Source of the DNA: Didymella arachidicola
Taxonomy: Eukaryota; Ascomycota; Dothideomycetes; Pleosporales; Didymellaceae
Reading direction: 5' to 3'
Length of the DNA: 64,000 nucleotides
Assembly (NCBI GenBank): GCA_016630955.3
Contig: CM049987.1
Span: forward strand, 2,170,001-2,234,000
The position numbers were made by a program, and so were the translations under genes. Of this stretch, positions 38,642 to 48,700 are shown in pieces. Positions within the stretch are counted from its first letter, which is position 1; each line of letters starts with the position of its first letter. Under the pieces are notes generated by a model that was not told the DNA's origin, made no database searches, and saw only the letters and a list, made by a program, of their open reading frames with translations.

Positions 38642-40870
38642 ATGACGGCGCCCCTCCGCAGCACGCCGCACTCGCACTCGCAGCTGCCCGCCTCGCAGAC
38701 GGCCCCCGTCGCCGAGTTCCGCTGCCTCTACACGCCCGACGTGCGCAAGAAGCAGAAGAAGTGGCAAGATGGCTTCCTCAAGTTCCACGCTTTCAACAAC
38801 CGCGTCATGGTCTACGATCACGCCCGCAACTTCCTCGGTGACACGTACTACAAGGACAGCAACGAGCTGCATGAGGGCGATGAGCTAACACTCGACAAGG
38901 GCGTCATGGTCGAGGTCGCCGACGCGATAGGCGTCACCCAGACCGACCTGACGCCGCTGTTCGAGAAGAAGCCGTCTGCACCCCCGCCACGCTTCCAGCC
39001 GCCCTCGCACGTCGCCCGCCCGCACCCTGCACCGGCCTCCCACAGTGCCCGCGCCACCGCCCAGCAGCTGCGCCACAAATCGCTGAACACACTGCTTGGC
39101 ACGCCAAAGGGGCCCATCGGGAAGTCGCTGCCCGTTCAGTCGCCATACGATGCGCGGCAGGAGAGGGAGAAGGAGAACGACTTTGTCGTGCACAGGGCGG
39201 CAAAGAGGCAGAAGACAGCCCACGGCACCACGAGCCCAGCCACCCCGAGGCTGTCTAGTCCTGCAGATCGTACACCCCCAGAAGCGTCCATTGTTACTTT
39301 GGACGAACTTGATGCAGCCGCCCAGAGATCTTCAGACGCTCCCCTACCGAGCAGCCCACCACAGACTACCACAACACACAGGCCAGCCGTACCGCAGACG
39401 CCCAGGATCCCCCGAGGAAAAGTGCCTGTCCCAAGTGTGAAAGCACTCGAGATACCCAAGGCTCCAGCACCCCCCTCCTCTCCACCCGTCAGTGCTTCGA
39501 ACAGACTGACTAATGTCGACTTTGCCATGCAGCCAACGCCCGCTAAGGGCACAGTCTCAAGACTGCTCCAACAGAATTCGCCTCCACGGCCAGTAGAACC
39601 ACCTGCATCGCCTCCACGGCTGGCAGAGCCATCTGTATCGCCCCCTCGGAAGCCCAAGGCGAAGTCTCTGCGGCTATCCAAGGGCGTCAAGAGAGGTACG
39701 CTCATGATCTGTCAGCCTCTACTACCACTCAGGAACGAGAAGAGAATGGCCGCGGACCGCAGGGCAACGAAGCCAGCTAGAGCTAGTCGAACACCTCCCG
39801 AGGATGGTGTGGGCAATTTGGAGGCAGACCAGGAAGTGATGCATGGCCTGATGGACCAAACACTTCTAACGTCAAGGAACCTACCACCAGCTGACCAACC
39901 TATACTGGTACCTGACAGCCCCGAACCAGTGCTGCCGATACCAAAAGTAGCCAGAACGGCATGCCCTGCTCGAGGTGCCATACCACAAAGATCTAACGAG
40001 TCTGTGAAGCCACGATCGCCTCCTCAGAAGCCGTCTGCTACCACGGACTCTACCAAGAAGCAATCCCAGAAATCCCAGCTTGTTCGCAAGTCGTCACCGC
40101 CGGCCACTGGGGTTATCAAAGCCGCTCAAGCTGCGGCCAGAGCAGCCTCTCCCACCCTCAGTGCCGTCTCAGAGTCCCGCTCGCGCACCACGTCAACCTC
40201 ACCACGCAAACTTGCGGCCCTATCAACTGGTGGCTTCCGCAAAAGCGTCAAGCGCGCAATGCCCCAACCAAGCACAACGCCAGAAGCAGCAGCAGCAGCA
40301 TCTCGTTACGAGACTGCCGCCCTGCCGCCTCACCCGTTGCGCGCCAACAAAAGAGGTCCTGTCATGACTACTACTGAATTAGCGGCTATGTTGCAGAAGC
40401 CGAAGAAGAAACCAAAGGCGCCCGCCGATCCAATCGAGCAAAGAGACGATGCAACAATGACATCACCAAACCGCAAGTTCAGGCGAGTGAGAAGCGAAAA
40501 CGACGCCCCAATACCGAGTACAAGCGAAGACTGGGAGCAGAGAAACCTGCCCAAGCACGACACTCCCGCGACCGTGTCCGCAGCCACTACATTAGTCTCT
40601 ATTTCCGCGAGCACAGTAGAACCACGCGAGACCCCTGCAGTCGTTGCAAGAAAAAAGTCCGGCCTCGCAGCGCTGATCAAGAAAACGGATCCAAGGAAGA
40701 AATTTATCCGCACGCAGAGCCTGACTGTGGAAACTTCCCTTCCTCCCCCCGCGGCGATCGACTCGCCCGTCGTGAGTCCGACGGTGGATAAGGACGTTGG
40801 GCCGTGGAGCACGGAGGCTGGGGATCTGTTCGATTGGAGACCACCGGGGAGAGACGCGGTGGGTACATGA
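38642..40870 (+). CDS. DUF2439 protein (ZGRF1/Mte1-like N-terminal domain)
   Basis: 742 aa, intronless. The N-terminal domain (about 20-105) has the DUF2439 pattern: FRCLYTPDVRKKQKKWQDGF, LKFHAFNNRVMVYD, NFLGDTYYKDSNELHEGDEL, a beta fold found at the start of ZGRF1 helicases and in yeast Mte1, which works with the Mph1 helicase on recombination intermediates and telomeres. No helicase domain follows; the rest is a long Pro/Ser/Thr/Lys-rich disordered region with repeated PPRP..EPSASPPR-like segments, closing with a short conserved tail (GPWSTEAGDLFDWRPPG). By family it should be a nuclear DNA-repair accessory factor. ATG 38642 was chosen because the conserved domain starts soon after. Confidence 0.82.
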   Translation: MTAPLRSTPHSHSQLPASQTAPVAEFRCLYTPDVRKKQKKWQDGFLKFHAFNNRVMVYDHARNFLGDTYYKDSNELHEGDELTLDKGVMVEVADAIGVTQTDLTPLFEKKPSAPPPRFQPPSHVARPHPAPASHSARATAQQLRHKSLNTLLGTPKGPIGKSLPVQSPYDARQEREKENDFVVHRAAKRQKTAHGTTSPATPRLSSPADRTPPEASIVTLDELDAAAQRSSDAPLPSSPPQTTTTHRPAVPQTPRIPRGKVPVPSVKALEIPKAPAPPSSPPVSASNRLTNVDFAMQPTPAKGTVSRLLQQNSPPRPVEPPASPPRLAEPSVSPPRKPKAKSLRLSKGVKRGTLMICQPLLPLRNEKRMAADRRATKPARASRTPPEDGVGNLEADQEVMHGLMDQTLLTSRNLPPADQPILVPDSPEPVLPIPKVARTACPARGAIPQRSNESVKPRSPPQKPSATTDSTKKQSQKSQLVRKSSPPATGVIKAAQAAARAASPTLSAVSESRSRTTSTSPRKLAALSTGGFRKSVKRAMPQPSTTPEAAAAASRYETAALPPHPLRANKRGPVMTTTELAAMLQKPKKKPKAPADPIEQRDDATMTSPNRKFRRVRSENDAPIPSTSEDWEQRNLPKHDTPATVSAATTLVSISASTVEPRETPAVVARKKSGLAALIKKTDPRKKFIRTQSLTVETSLPPPAAIDSPVVSPTVDKDVGPWSTEAGDLFDWRPPGRDAVGT

Positions 40871-41187
40871 CATGGTGGAAGATTGTTGATAGAATTCTAT
40901 TACGAAGCTACGAATTTATACCTCCTAGTCTGCTTGTTTTGAGGGGCAGTTGCAGCTGTACCTCTAGCTTTCTCTATTCAAGGGGTTTGATGGAACACTG
41001 GACTTGGACTTGACCAACGACCTCTTAGCAAAACACAGGTCAAATCCAAAAATCCAAGAATCCAATTTCAATTCATAGAAACTCTGTCGAAAAGCACCCA
41101 GCTACAAACATCATGTCGTCACCAAACTCAAATCGAGCTCTCCCTTCATCAGACAACAGACGCAAAAAAAAAAACCCCCCCACCCCC

Positions 41188-41388
41188 TCACCGACTAACC
41201 GGCCTCCTCAGTCTCCTCGGACACCCCGGACACCACTCCTGAACAGTATCATAATCCTTATCATGCTTCAGCTCCGGGCACTGATCCTGCTGAACATCCA
41301 GTTCCTTTGCGACTTTGCATTTGGTGCGGTGGTATGTGCGGCGAGCAGCGCAGCCGCAGTTGAAGTGGCGGACACGGTATTGGCACAT
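41188..41388 (-). CDS. Small Cys-rich protein, paralogue of the one at 42151
   Basis: 66 aa, ATG at 41388. Cysteines 2, 11, 13, 24, 37, 53 and 56 follow the start MCQYRVRHFNCGCAARRTY and end in CPGCPRRLRR. The 42151 protein shares MC-x-[YF]-[RK]-x-R-H-F-x-C-G-[CH] at identical positions, a Cys at 24 and a late C-x2-C pair, so the two are homologous. Both lack a signal peptide, so a zinc-binding cytosolic or nuclear protein is the likely reading. I know similar short MC..CGH..C..CxxC proteins in many moulds but no function. About 760 bp of non-coding DNA separates the pair, which are divergent in orientation. An A-rich run (41165-41174) lies just beyond its stop. Confidence 0.68.
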   Translation of the reverse strand: MCQYRVRHFNCGCAARRTYHRTKCKVAKELDVQQDQCPELKHDKDYDTVQEWCPGCPRRLRRPVSR

Positions 41389-42150
41389 AATTTCTGTATT
41401 GGAGGTTTGAAGGTAAGGTCTGGGTGTAATGATGGAAGCCCCAGAGGAAGGCTTTTCTGCGGCATGGTGTGATGGGGGTGGGTGATGGGAAGTGGAGGGT
41501 GAAGTGTGTCTGTGGTGCGGAAGAGATATGGTGTTGGATGTGAAGTCTGGTGTTGTTGTGATGGGTTGTTTCGTGGAGTGCTTGTAGCAACGTCGAATTC
41601 ACCGAGATACTGGCTTTTCTTGATGGGGTGTGGATGTGTTAGGTCGGAGTATGTGACATGCCTTGACGGATCGTCAGTGTAGGATGAGAGAGCGGTGTGG
41701 TGTTGAGTATTGAAGATCTGTACGGGATGGTTGCAGAATAGCACATGTCCTGGTGTTCAAGGCTTGAGGCTTGAACAGGTGAGTTCTGTCCAGTTGTGTT
41801 TTTGCAGGGCAGGGCTGCGTGCTTGGGGTCTTTGATGCGCAAGTCACTGACCATATGTGTGATTCTACGTCCTAATCCGATACCCCCTTCATACGCGCCA
41901 GTGAATATGAGCAAGCCTTCACCCAGACTGGAACACAAATCCTGTCGTTCCCAAAACAAAACACCCTGGACTATCGCGAACTCAAATTCACGCACCGATT
42001 CTTCGCCCCCAAAAGTCACAAACCTTTCATCCACAGGCCCCAGTCATGCATACCCTCCATAAAACACGCCTCACCCTCCTCAATCCTTGCCACAACCCAG
42101 CAAACCCGCATACATACCAAGAAACACCCAGCCTATAGTGCAAAACAGAC
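41389..42150. other. Shared upstream region of the two small Cys-rich genes
   Basis: 762 bp between divergent starts, likely holding both promoters. Frames found here (for example minus 41639-42034) resemble nothing. Confidence 0.45.
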
Positions 42151-42339
42151 ATGTGCGAATTCAAGTACCGCCACTTCAAATGCGGCCACCCGTCCCGCAC
42201 CAAAATCTACATCAAGCAGTGCAAAAGCGATTGCAAGGGGGAGATTCATCGCAGCGAGTACGACGATGCGCAGACTAAGTGCATGGAATGCATTACGGTA
42301 TGGAACGGGAGGTACAAGGGGAAGAAGAAGAATCGGTGA
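42151..42339 (+). CDS. Small Cys-rich protein, probably zinc-binding
   Basis: 62 aa, ATG in context GACATGTG. Begins MCEFKYRHFKCGHPSRTK; Cys 2, 11, 24, 28, 44 and 47 plus His 13 give a likely Cys/His zinc site ending in a CMEC pair. The tail is basic (GRYKGKKKNR). It has no signal peptide. It is the divergent neighbour and relative of the protein at 41188-41388, identical in seven of the first twelve residues and with the same cysteine spacing, so the pair probably arose by an inverted local duplication. Function unknown. Confidence 0.7.
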   Translation: MCEFKYRHFKCGHPSRTKIYIKQCKSDCKGEIHRSEYDDAQTKCMECITVWNGRYKGKKKNR

Positions 42340-43979
42340 GTGTGGAGGGGAGTGAGGTTGGAGTAAGGGTCACGTGGTAATAACAGTGGTTGGATGGGTT
42401 GTATGAGGCGAGGGTCTAGCTGCTTGGTAAGCTTGAGATGCGAGGATTTGTGATGAGACCGCAAGATGAGATGGGATGTAAATCCGTAGCTCGTGAATTA
42501 ATTACTTCATTACTTCGGGCAATAGTGAGAAATCGACATAATGGTGAGGATTGGGACTCTGGTCGGAATGAGCGTGGAATTGCACGTATTGGTGTTCAAA
42601 GTAGAAGTTCCCTGTTTCCACTACCATCAAGTTACAGACCCTAAGTCGCCACACACTTGCTTTAATGATGATGTAGTCGGTTCTGTCGCCTCCATAGCCT
42701 TGGTTACGATTACATCCTAGTGACACTCAACCTGCAGCAGAAACGGCGAAACTACACATTTCACCCATCTTCACCGCTCCAGAAACAAAGCTTCTTCTGC
42801 TCTCTAGACTGACTTACAGTAGAGCCTTACTTTTTGAACGTGCAGGTCACCCTACGCGGAAGATCAGTGATAGTTCAACGCAGGTCCGCGACCTAAGTGG
42901 ATAAAATCTGTTGACTCGAGGCACCATATCGATGATTGAACGGCTGGGCTCTTACAGAGATACATTGTTGGTTTAGGTGCAGGCCTGCGACGATGGAAAG
43001 CGAGACTTGGGAGCAAGATGGCTGAAGTCATAGGTAGCGGCGCTCCATTGAGATAACCGTGTCTTCTTATATCGTCGGTCTTTTATCTCAGCTAATTTGA
43101 ACAGAGTGCATTGACTAAAGTGGTTTTCAATCCGTATGCCCGTCCCAAATACGGAAGGGTATTCTGCTTCCGTAGTGCAAGGTGACAGACAGAGCGCTGC
43201 GTAACTACGTCAGCTGTGAAGATTCTGTCTCCCGTGCTTTGGAGATGTAGGCGTGGTGCAACCTCATTCTTGGTTGTACTTAGTCCGTTATTTCTGCCTG
43301 TCCACTTTTTCAGTCTCCGAACATTATGTAAAGCTTACATCTAGGTGAGGGTCCCTGCCTTCCGTCCTTTGACTTCCACCTGCAAATATCTTCTAACTAA
43401 ACAGTGCTTCAACTTCACAATCGGCTTATATAACCCTTCCGTCACTCAAACCAACTTGGAGAGAGCTTTTTTGTTTTCACCCATCGGGGTCCGGACCTTT
43501 CACCAAACCGGGTTGGGCTGTTTCACTCAACAGGAGTGGGACATTTCGTGCTCAGGGGCAACGAAGATATACACACTTTTCTTACACTTTCACTACCAGA
43601 GCAAAGAAACAACACTTCGAAACAGATTACTGATGAGTAGACTCGTCAGAACCATGTCAGATGTGTAATGCGAGTGCTGTTTCATAGAGATATCTGTAAG
43701 ATGTTGGCTTGCGGATCATCCAAATAGGGCGCTGTCGGTCTTCACTGGAACGACAGCATGCTGACTGGTCACAAGCATTGTCATACCAACACAGTGAAAC
43801 CCTCATGTATGCCATGAGAGGTTACTTTAACCAAGGTCGTAGCAATTCGGTATCGGGGCGAGCTGTCTGCAGGAGACATTTGAGATTCATCTGTGCTGCC
43901 CCTGCTCCTCCTCCCGCTATCAACATCTTTGCATACGCACACCACTCCACCAAACAGACACCGACAAGACTCAACAACA
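42340..43979. other. Long intergenic region
   Basis: 1.6 kb with short frames only. A 107-codon frame at 43345-43668 has no family resemblance. Bases 43870-43979 are C-rich, like the 5' leader of the next gene. Confidence 0.45.
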
Positions 43980-45389
43980 ATGGCGAATTTTGGGCTAAGA
44001 GGGTACGATGGTAGGGGCCGCCTCGACGCCCCTGAACCACCAGCTCCGAAACCTGCAAATGGGTTGCCAGCTCAACTCACGGACAACGGTAGTGGCCCTA
44101 CGATATCTCAGGCATCATCTATCGCTCATTACCATCTTGTTGATAACTCGACGTCACTGTCAGACATACGTAGGGCACTTGGCCCAGAGCTTCTATCACG
44201 GCTGCCCACTCTTGCTCAGCTGAGATCGAGACCCGTGGGCCAAATCCGACGATTCCACTCATGCCCTCTGGCCATTGAAATTGAAGCTTTGATTTCCCCC
44301 AAATCGCCAAACTTATTGATCCCGATCTTTGCTACCATTGGCACTCGAGGTCAGGCGCCTCTCGGTGTCTTTACACCATCGCGAAACTTGACAGACATCA
44401 TCTCCCGAGAATTTGCAGACGTTGAGGGTGTTGAGTCGACGAACTTCTTCCAAAACTGTGAGGTTCTTAGGGAGAACGTATATCTCCATAGGGCTTTTCT
44501 GATACCGCATTGCTGGGATGATCTCAAGGCCATAGTAACTTATTGTCTTTTGCTGGCTTGGGAGATGGAGCAGCTCACCGTCTGGAATTCAATCCCGACT
44601 CGCATCGACATCGCCGATATTCTGGAAGATCTGTGCCGACTGAAACCAAAGAAGAAAGTTCGCGATGACAACTATGACGGTGATGATGGAGGTGATGACT
44701 CTTTGCCGTCCGATGCAACACCTATTGACCATCGACAGGAGACTGCCACAGGTCGGATCGGAAACGCTACTGAGAAGCCTTACTCACTTCCACGTGAGGT
44801 AGCGGATCGTTTAAGTATACGTCCTAGTGCTCATGTACTGGCAGCCATCAACCGCAGGAAACCCAACTCTATGAGCTACGAGGCTCGAAAGCGACAAGCC
44901 CTGCAGCACGAGTCCAAGGAGACTGTCGAAGAGCCGTCCGCGACTCAGCTCTTGGAAGTGCAACAGCGCACTGCGACTTTGGATACCACGCGAACACACG
45001 GCACTGTACCTGACCCTGATGTGGTTCAGAAGATTCGAAGCTTCAAGCCACAGTATCGACGTCCAGAGGATCGAGCACCAACTCCACCCCGGCCAAGTCA
45101 CGAGCCAATCTCGCCTTGGCTACCACCAGTTTCGGCAAGGATTCTGCCACCTGTGCCTATCAGTAGTGACGCTACTCTGTCACTTGTGGGAGTAAGTTCC
45201 AATTCTGGTGCCGCTGCTGCTCCACAAGCGATCGAGACAGCCAACTCTAGGCTACAGATGCAGTCACATCCAGGATTAAGTGGAGCAGCAACGCTATCGC
45301 CGTCAAAACCCGACGATAGACCAACTCATATACAAGATTGGTTGGTTGGTTGGTTGGTATTCATTTTTCGTCTAGTTGATGTGGAATAA
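43980..45389 (+). CDS. Hypothetical protein with conserved globular N-terminal half
   Basis: 469 aa from ATG 43980 (MANFGLRGYDGRG), preceded by a C-rich leader and ACAACA just before the start. Residues about 60-225 look globular (LLSRLPTLAQLRSRPVG, LLIPIFATIGTRGQAPLGVF, HRAFLIPHCWDDLKAIVTYCLLLAWEMEQL); an acidic low-complexity segment (DDNYDGDDGGDD) follows, then a Pro/Ser-rich disordered half. No known domain. The final 15 residues (WLVGWLVFIFRLVDVE) are encoded by a TTGG tandem repeat and the DNA after it, so the C-terminus may be frame-shifted by slippage or an intron may be missed. It is followed by the LINE insertion. Confidence 0.62.
   Translation: MANFGLRGYDGRGRLDAPEPPAPKPANGLPAQLTDNGSGPTISQASSIAHYHLVDNSTSLSDIRRALGPELLSRLPTLAQLRSRPVGQIRRFHSCPLAIEIEALISPKSPNLLIPIFATIGTRGQAPLGVFTPSRNLTDIISREFADVEGVESTNFFQNCEVLRENVYLHRAFLIPHCWDDLKAIVTYCLLLAWEMEQLTVWNSIPTRIDIADILEDLCRLKPKKKVRDDNYDGDDGGDDSLPSDATPIDHRQETATGRIGNATEKPYSLPREVADRLSIRPSAHVLAAINRRKPNSMSYEARKRQALQHESKETVEEPSATQLLEVQQRTATLDTTRTHGTVPDPDVVQKIRSFKPQYRRPEDRAPTPPRPSHEPISPWLPPVSARILPPVPISSDATLSLVGVSSNSGAAAAPQAIETANSRLQMQSHPGLSGAATLSPSKPDDRPTHIQDWLVGWLVFIFRLVDVE
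45338..45353 (+). repeat. TTGG tetranucleotide microsatellite inside the coding end
   Basis: About four copies of TTGG. Unit changes would alter the reading frame of the last codons of the gene above. Confidence 0.8.
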
Positions 45390-45619
45390 GTCCATCATCT
45401 CGCCTCCCGAAGGGCATGTACGACGTGCTAAGCTATGGAATTACAGTGCTGATACACTACCTTAGAAAGCATTTCTTGCCTGCGCGGGTATTGCTACCAT
45501 TTCAGAACTACAGCTCCCCGTCCAGTTGGGGAGGCTAAGCGATGTATGTATATTAGGGTAATTTCCTTGCATTCTGAGGCATATATGTGCCGTAGGAGAG
45601 AGAGAAAGAGAGATCGTGT

Positions 45620-45667
45620 GAGTGGAGGGGGTGAAGGGGTGGAGGGGTGGAGGGGTGGAGGGGTGAA
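45620..45667 (-). repeat. GGAGGGGT tandem repeat at the LINE 3' end
   Basis: Plus strand shows GGAGGGGT repeated about three times with flanking variants (GGGGGTGAAGGGGT). It may be the LINE tail or a target microsatellite. Confidence 0.7.
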
Positions 45668-45741
45668 GAGTGTTGCATCGATTGTGCTGGACCTAGCAGA
45701 ACTAGGTGCAGGTGTTTGCTGCTGTTGCAGGGCTGCAGGAG

Positions 45742-48700
45742 CTAGCGGGGGCAGATCTTGGTGAAGTACTGTGTAAGTTTGACAAAGGCGTCAAAGGCCT
45801 CTGGCTCCTTCACTAGTGCTGCAGTGTACGCTAGGCCATCAGCCTGGCTGGATGGTAGTATTAGTGGTCGCAGCGGCCATCTGCTAAAGCTCCCGCGGGT
45901 CTTGCGGCAGAGCACGAGGTGCTCTGGCGTCTTGTCGCGCCCGCATGAGCAGCTAAGGTTTGCATCCTTGTGATTGTACATTCGGTGATACCAGGCAAAG
46001 TCCCCATGCCTAGATTGGATGGAGAGGAGCCTGGCTAACGTGGCCCTTGGTAGGTCTAGTTCCCTTGGACTGCTGCGTGGTGCATAGTCCAAGTCCCAGC
46101 TCTTGTACCATTTCGAGAGCTTAGTCTTCTTGTCAGACCACCAGGTCTGTTGTGTGTGTCGCAGTGTCTTGCGGGCTATCGTCTTGATGCCTGAGAGTGT
46201 AGGCAGAGCGGCTTTTCCAGTCGGGGGTGAGGGGTGCTGGGCTTCTAGGTTGGCTAATCTGTCTGCTGCCTCGTTCCCCTCAATGTCTAGGTGTCCAGGG
46301 GCCCATTTGATAGAGACGTCGTGTGTCTCCATGGCGCCATGGCACTCCAGGAAGGCCCATTGAGAGGTAGGAGGTGCGTCGCCCCTGAGGCACCAGACCA
46401 CTGAGGTGCTGTCTATGCACAGCCAGATTCGGCGGGTGCGGAGCTCTGGTTGCCTTACGGTATGCTGGAGGCCTCTCCATGCTCCTACTACTTCCGCGTC
46501 GAAGACGTGCGAGGTAGGGTTGAGTGACCCGCGTCCAGTGTGCAGTTGTTTTCCGTTCTGATACACTGCAAAGCCGTAGGTAACCCGCTTTTCTCCTTCC
46601 TTTGTGTACTGTTCAGAGCCATCTGAGAAGATAGTGACTTCTAGTGGTGAGAGCTGGGCCCACCATTCTTTAAAAGCCTTAGCTGCAGTCTTCTTGTCTA
46701 GGCTAAGCGTCGGGTCTGTTCGGCAGCCAGTCGAGTAGTGAGGGGCTGAGAGTGTAGTCCTGGGGGTCTCTGGTAGAAGAGATGCCATCTGTTGGACTTT
46801 CGTCTTGACTCGCTGGGGTTGTCCGGTTTTTACGCCCCTGTTTACGATAGGTACTGCTGTGCGCCTAGTGAGAGGGTGGTCTGCATCTGTAGTGCGCAGG
46901 TGGGTTGCAAATCTGAGTCTGGCTTCCTCGAGTGCCACTGCTGCCGGTAGCAGTCCGGCGTCTCGGAAGAGTGCAGCTATAGGGGTTGTTCTCCACGCTG
47001 GTAGGATGCCTCTTGCCGCTATGGCTAGTGTTTTGTCTATGGCAGCTATGTGCCACCCAATGTAAGCGCTGACCTCTTGTGGCCTGCCTGGTTTAAGTGT
47101 GTGTGGCTTTTTGGTGCGGCCTCTGTACCAGCATTCAGTTCCATACAGGAGTGATGGGTACACACAGGCAACAGTGGCCTTGCGGAGGGAGCTGGCTGGG
47201 GGTCCATAGGTAGTCCTAGCTAGGCTGCGAATGTGATAGGCTACCTTGGCAGCTTTTGCCGTGCGCGTAGCTACATGCCGTCGGAAGGTGAGTCTGCGGT
47301 CAAACCACACGCCTAACCAGCGCAGGGCTGGCTGACTGTGCTCTCCACCCGGGAGGATTGGATAGATCGTGAGCTGTTCATCTACGACGCAGGGAGGCGC
47401 ATAGCTGCTCCGCTGTCTGGTCAGGTGGATCATTTCCTGCTTTTCTGGAGCAAAGGTAACCTTATTAGCCTCACCCCATGCTCTGATCTCCCTTAGGTCC
47501 TCTGCGAGGAGCTCGACGTTGTCGTCCATAGAGTGTGAGGCCTGGTATAGACATATGTCGTCTGCGTACCCAAACCTCCGTTCAGTGTCCATGGATAGTA
47601 GCTCTGCCAGGTACAGTGTGTACAGGACGGGTGAGAGAGGCGACCCCTGGGGTGTGCCGCAGGCAACTGCGTAGCTAGGAGTGGTGACCTGGCCAAGGCG
47701 GACTTGCACCCTCCGGTCAGTTAGGAATGAGTCTACAAAGAGGATCGTCCTTTGTGGCCAGCCCTGTTGGGCCATCCGATGCAACAGGCGGTTCTTCAGG
47801 AGAGCGTCAAACGCGCCTTGCACATCTAGGGTGACCATAGTGACGTGCTTTCCAAGCACCCATGCTGCTTCAGTGTCGTGGGTGAACGCTGCAGTGAGGT
47901 CTGCTGCAGAGCGTTTTGGAAGCGCGCCGCCATGCTGGGGGCTGAGGATCTTGTGTGTCATGGCAGTCCATGCAATACGTCTAGCCACAGTTCGTTCGAG
48001 TCCCTTTCCAATACAAGACAGAAGCGCTATCGGTCTCCAGGAGCGGGGCGATGTCCGGTCTGTTTTCCCCACTTTCGGTATCATGGCTACCTCTGCAAGC
48101 TTCCATTGCGCCGGGAAGTGGTTGAGTTCAAGACACCGCTGGAAGATCCTTCGTACGAGTTCCCCCACCTGAGTCCAGCAGGCGCGGAGTAGTCGCACTG
48201 TAGAGCGGTCAGTACCTGGTGATGTGCTTGACACCCCTATCGTGTTTCGCTCACACTCCTCAAGTGAGATGTGTGTGCTCCACGGGAGGGTGGCTGCAGC
48301 CTCCTGGTCTGGACGCTGTCCGAGGTCATCTTCTGCTGTGTAGCGGTTGAGAACTTCCTGTCTAAGTGCCTCTGCTTTCTCTAGGGGGTCTGATATCGTT
48401 CTGTTGTTCACTTCGAGGGGAGTGTCCTGGTTCTCTGGCGTGAGCTTGTGCCAGGCAATGATCTTGAACAGGTCCTTGTCGTCTCTAGCGTTATCGATGA
48501 CGTGCCTCCAGTACTGCCTCTTGGCCTGTCGGACGGTAGTCTTGAAGGCCTGTCTCTCCTCTGGTAGACTGCCAGAGCAGAGCTGTCTAGCACGTTTGTA
48601 GGCCTGGTAGGCGGTCTTGCACTCCTCGGTCCACCATGGTGCAGCGCGGCCTTCCTTGCGGTTGAGCTTGCCTGCTGCCTGTACAGAGTGCTGTATAGCC

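Noticed and set aside
43893..43979. Extension of the 43980 protein by a hydrophobic LPLLLLPLS segment, like a signal peptide
   Set aside because: The extension is the C-rich 5' leader read in frame; ATG 43980 has a good context and no cleavage site follows.
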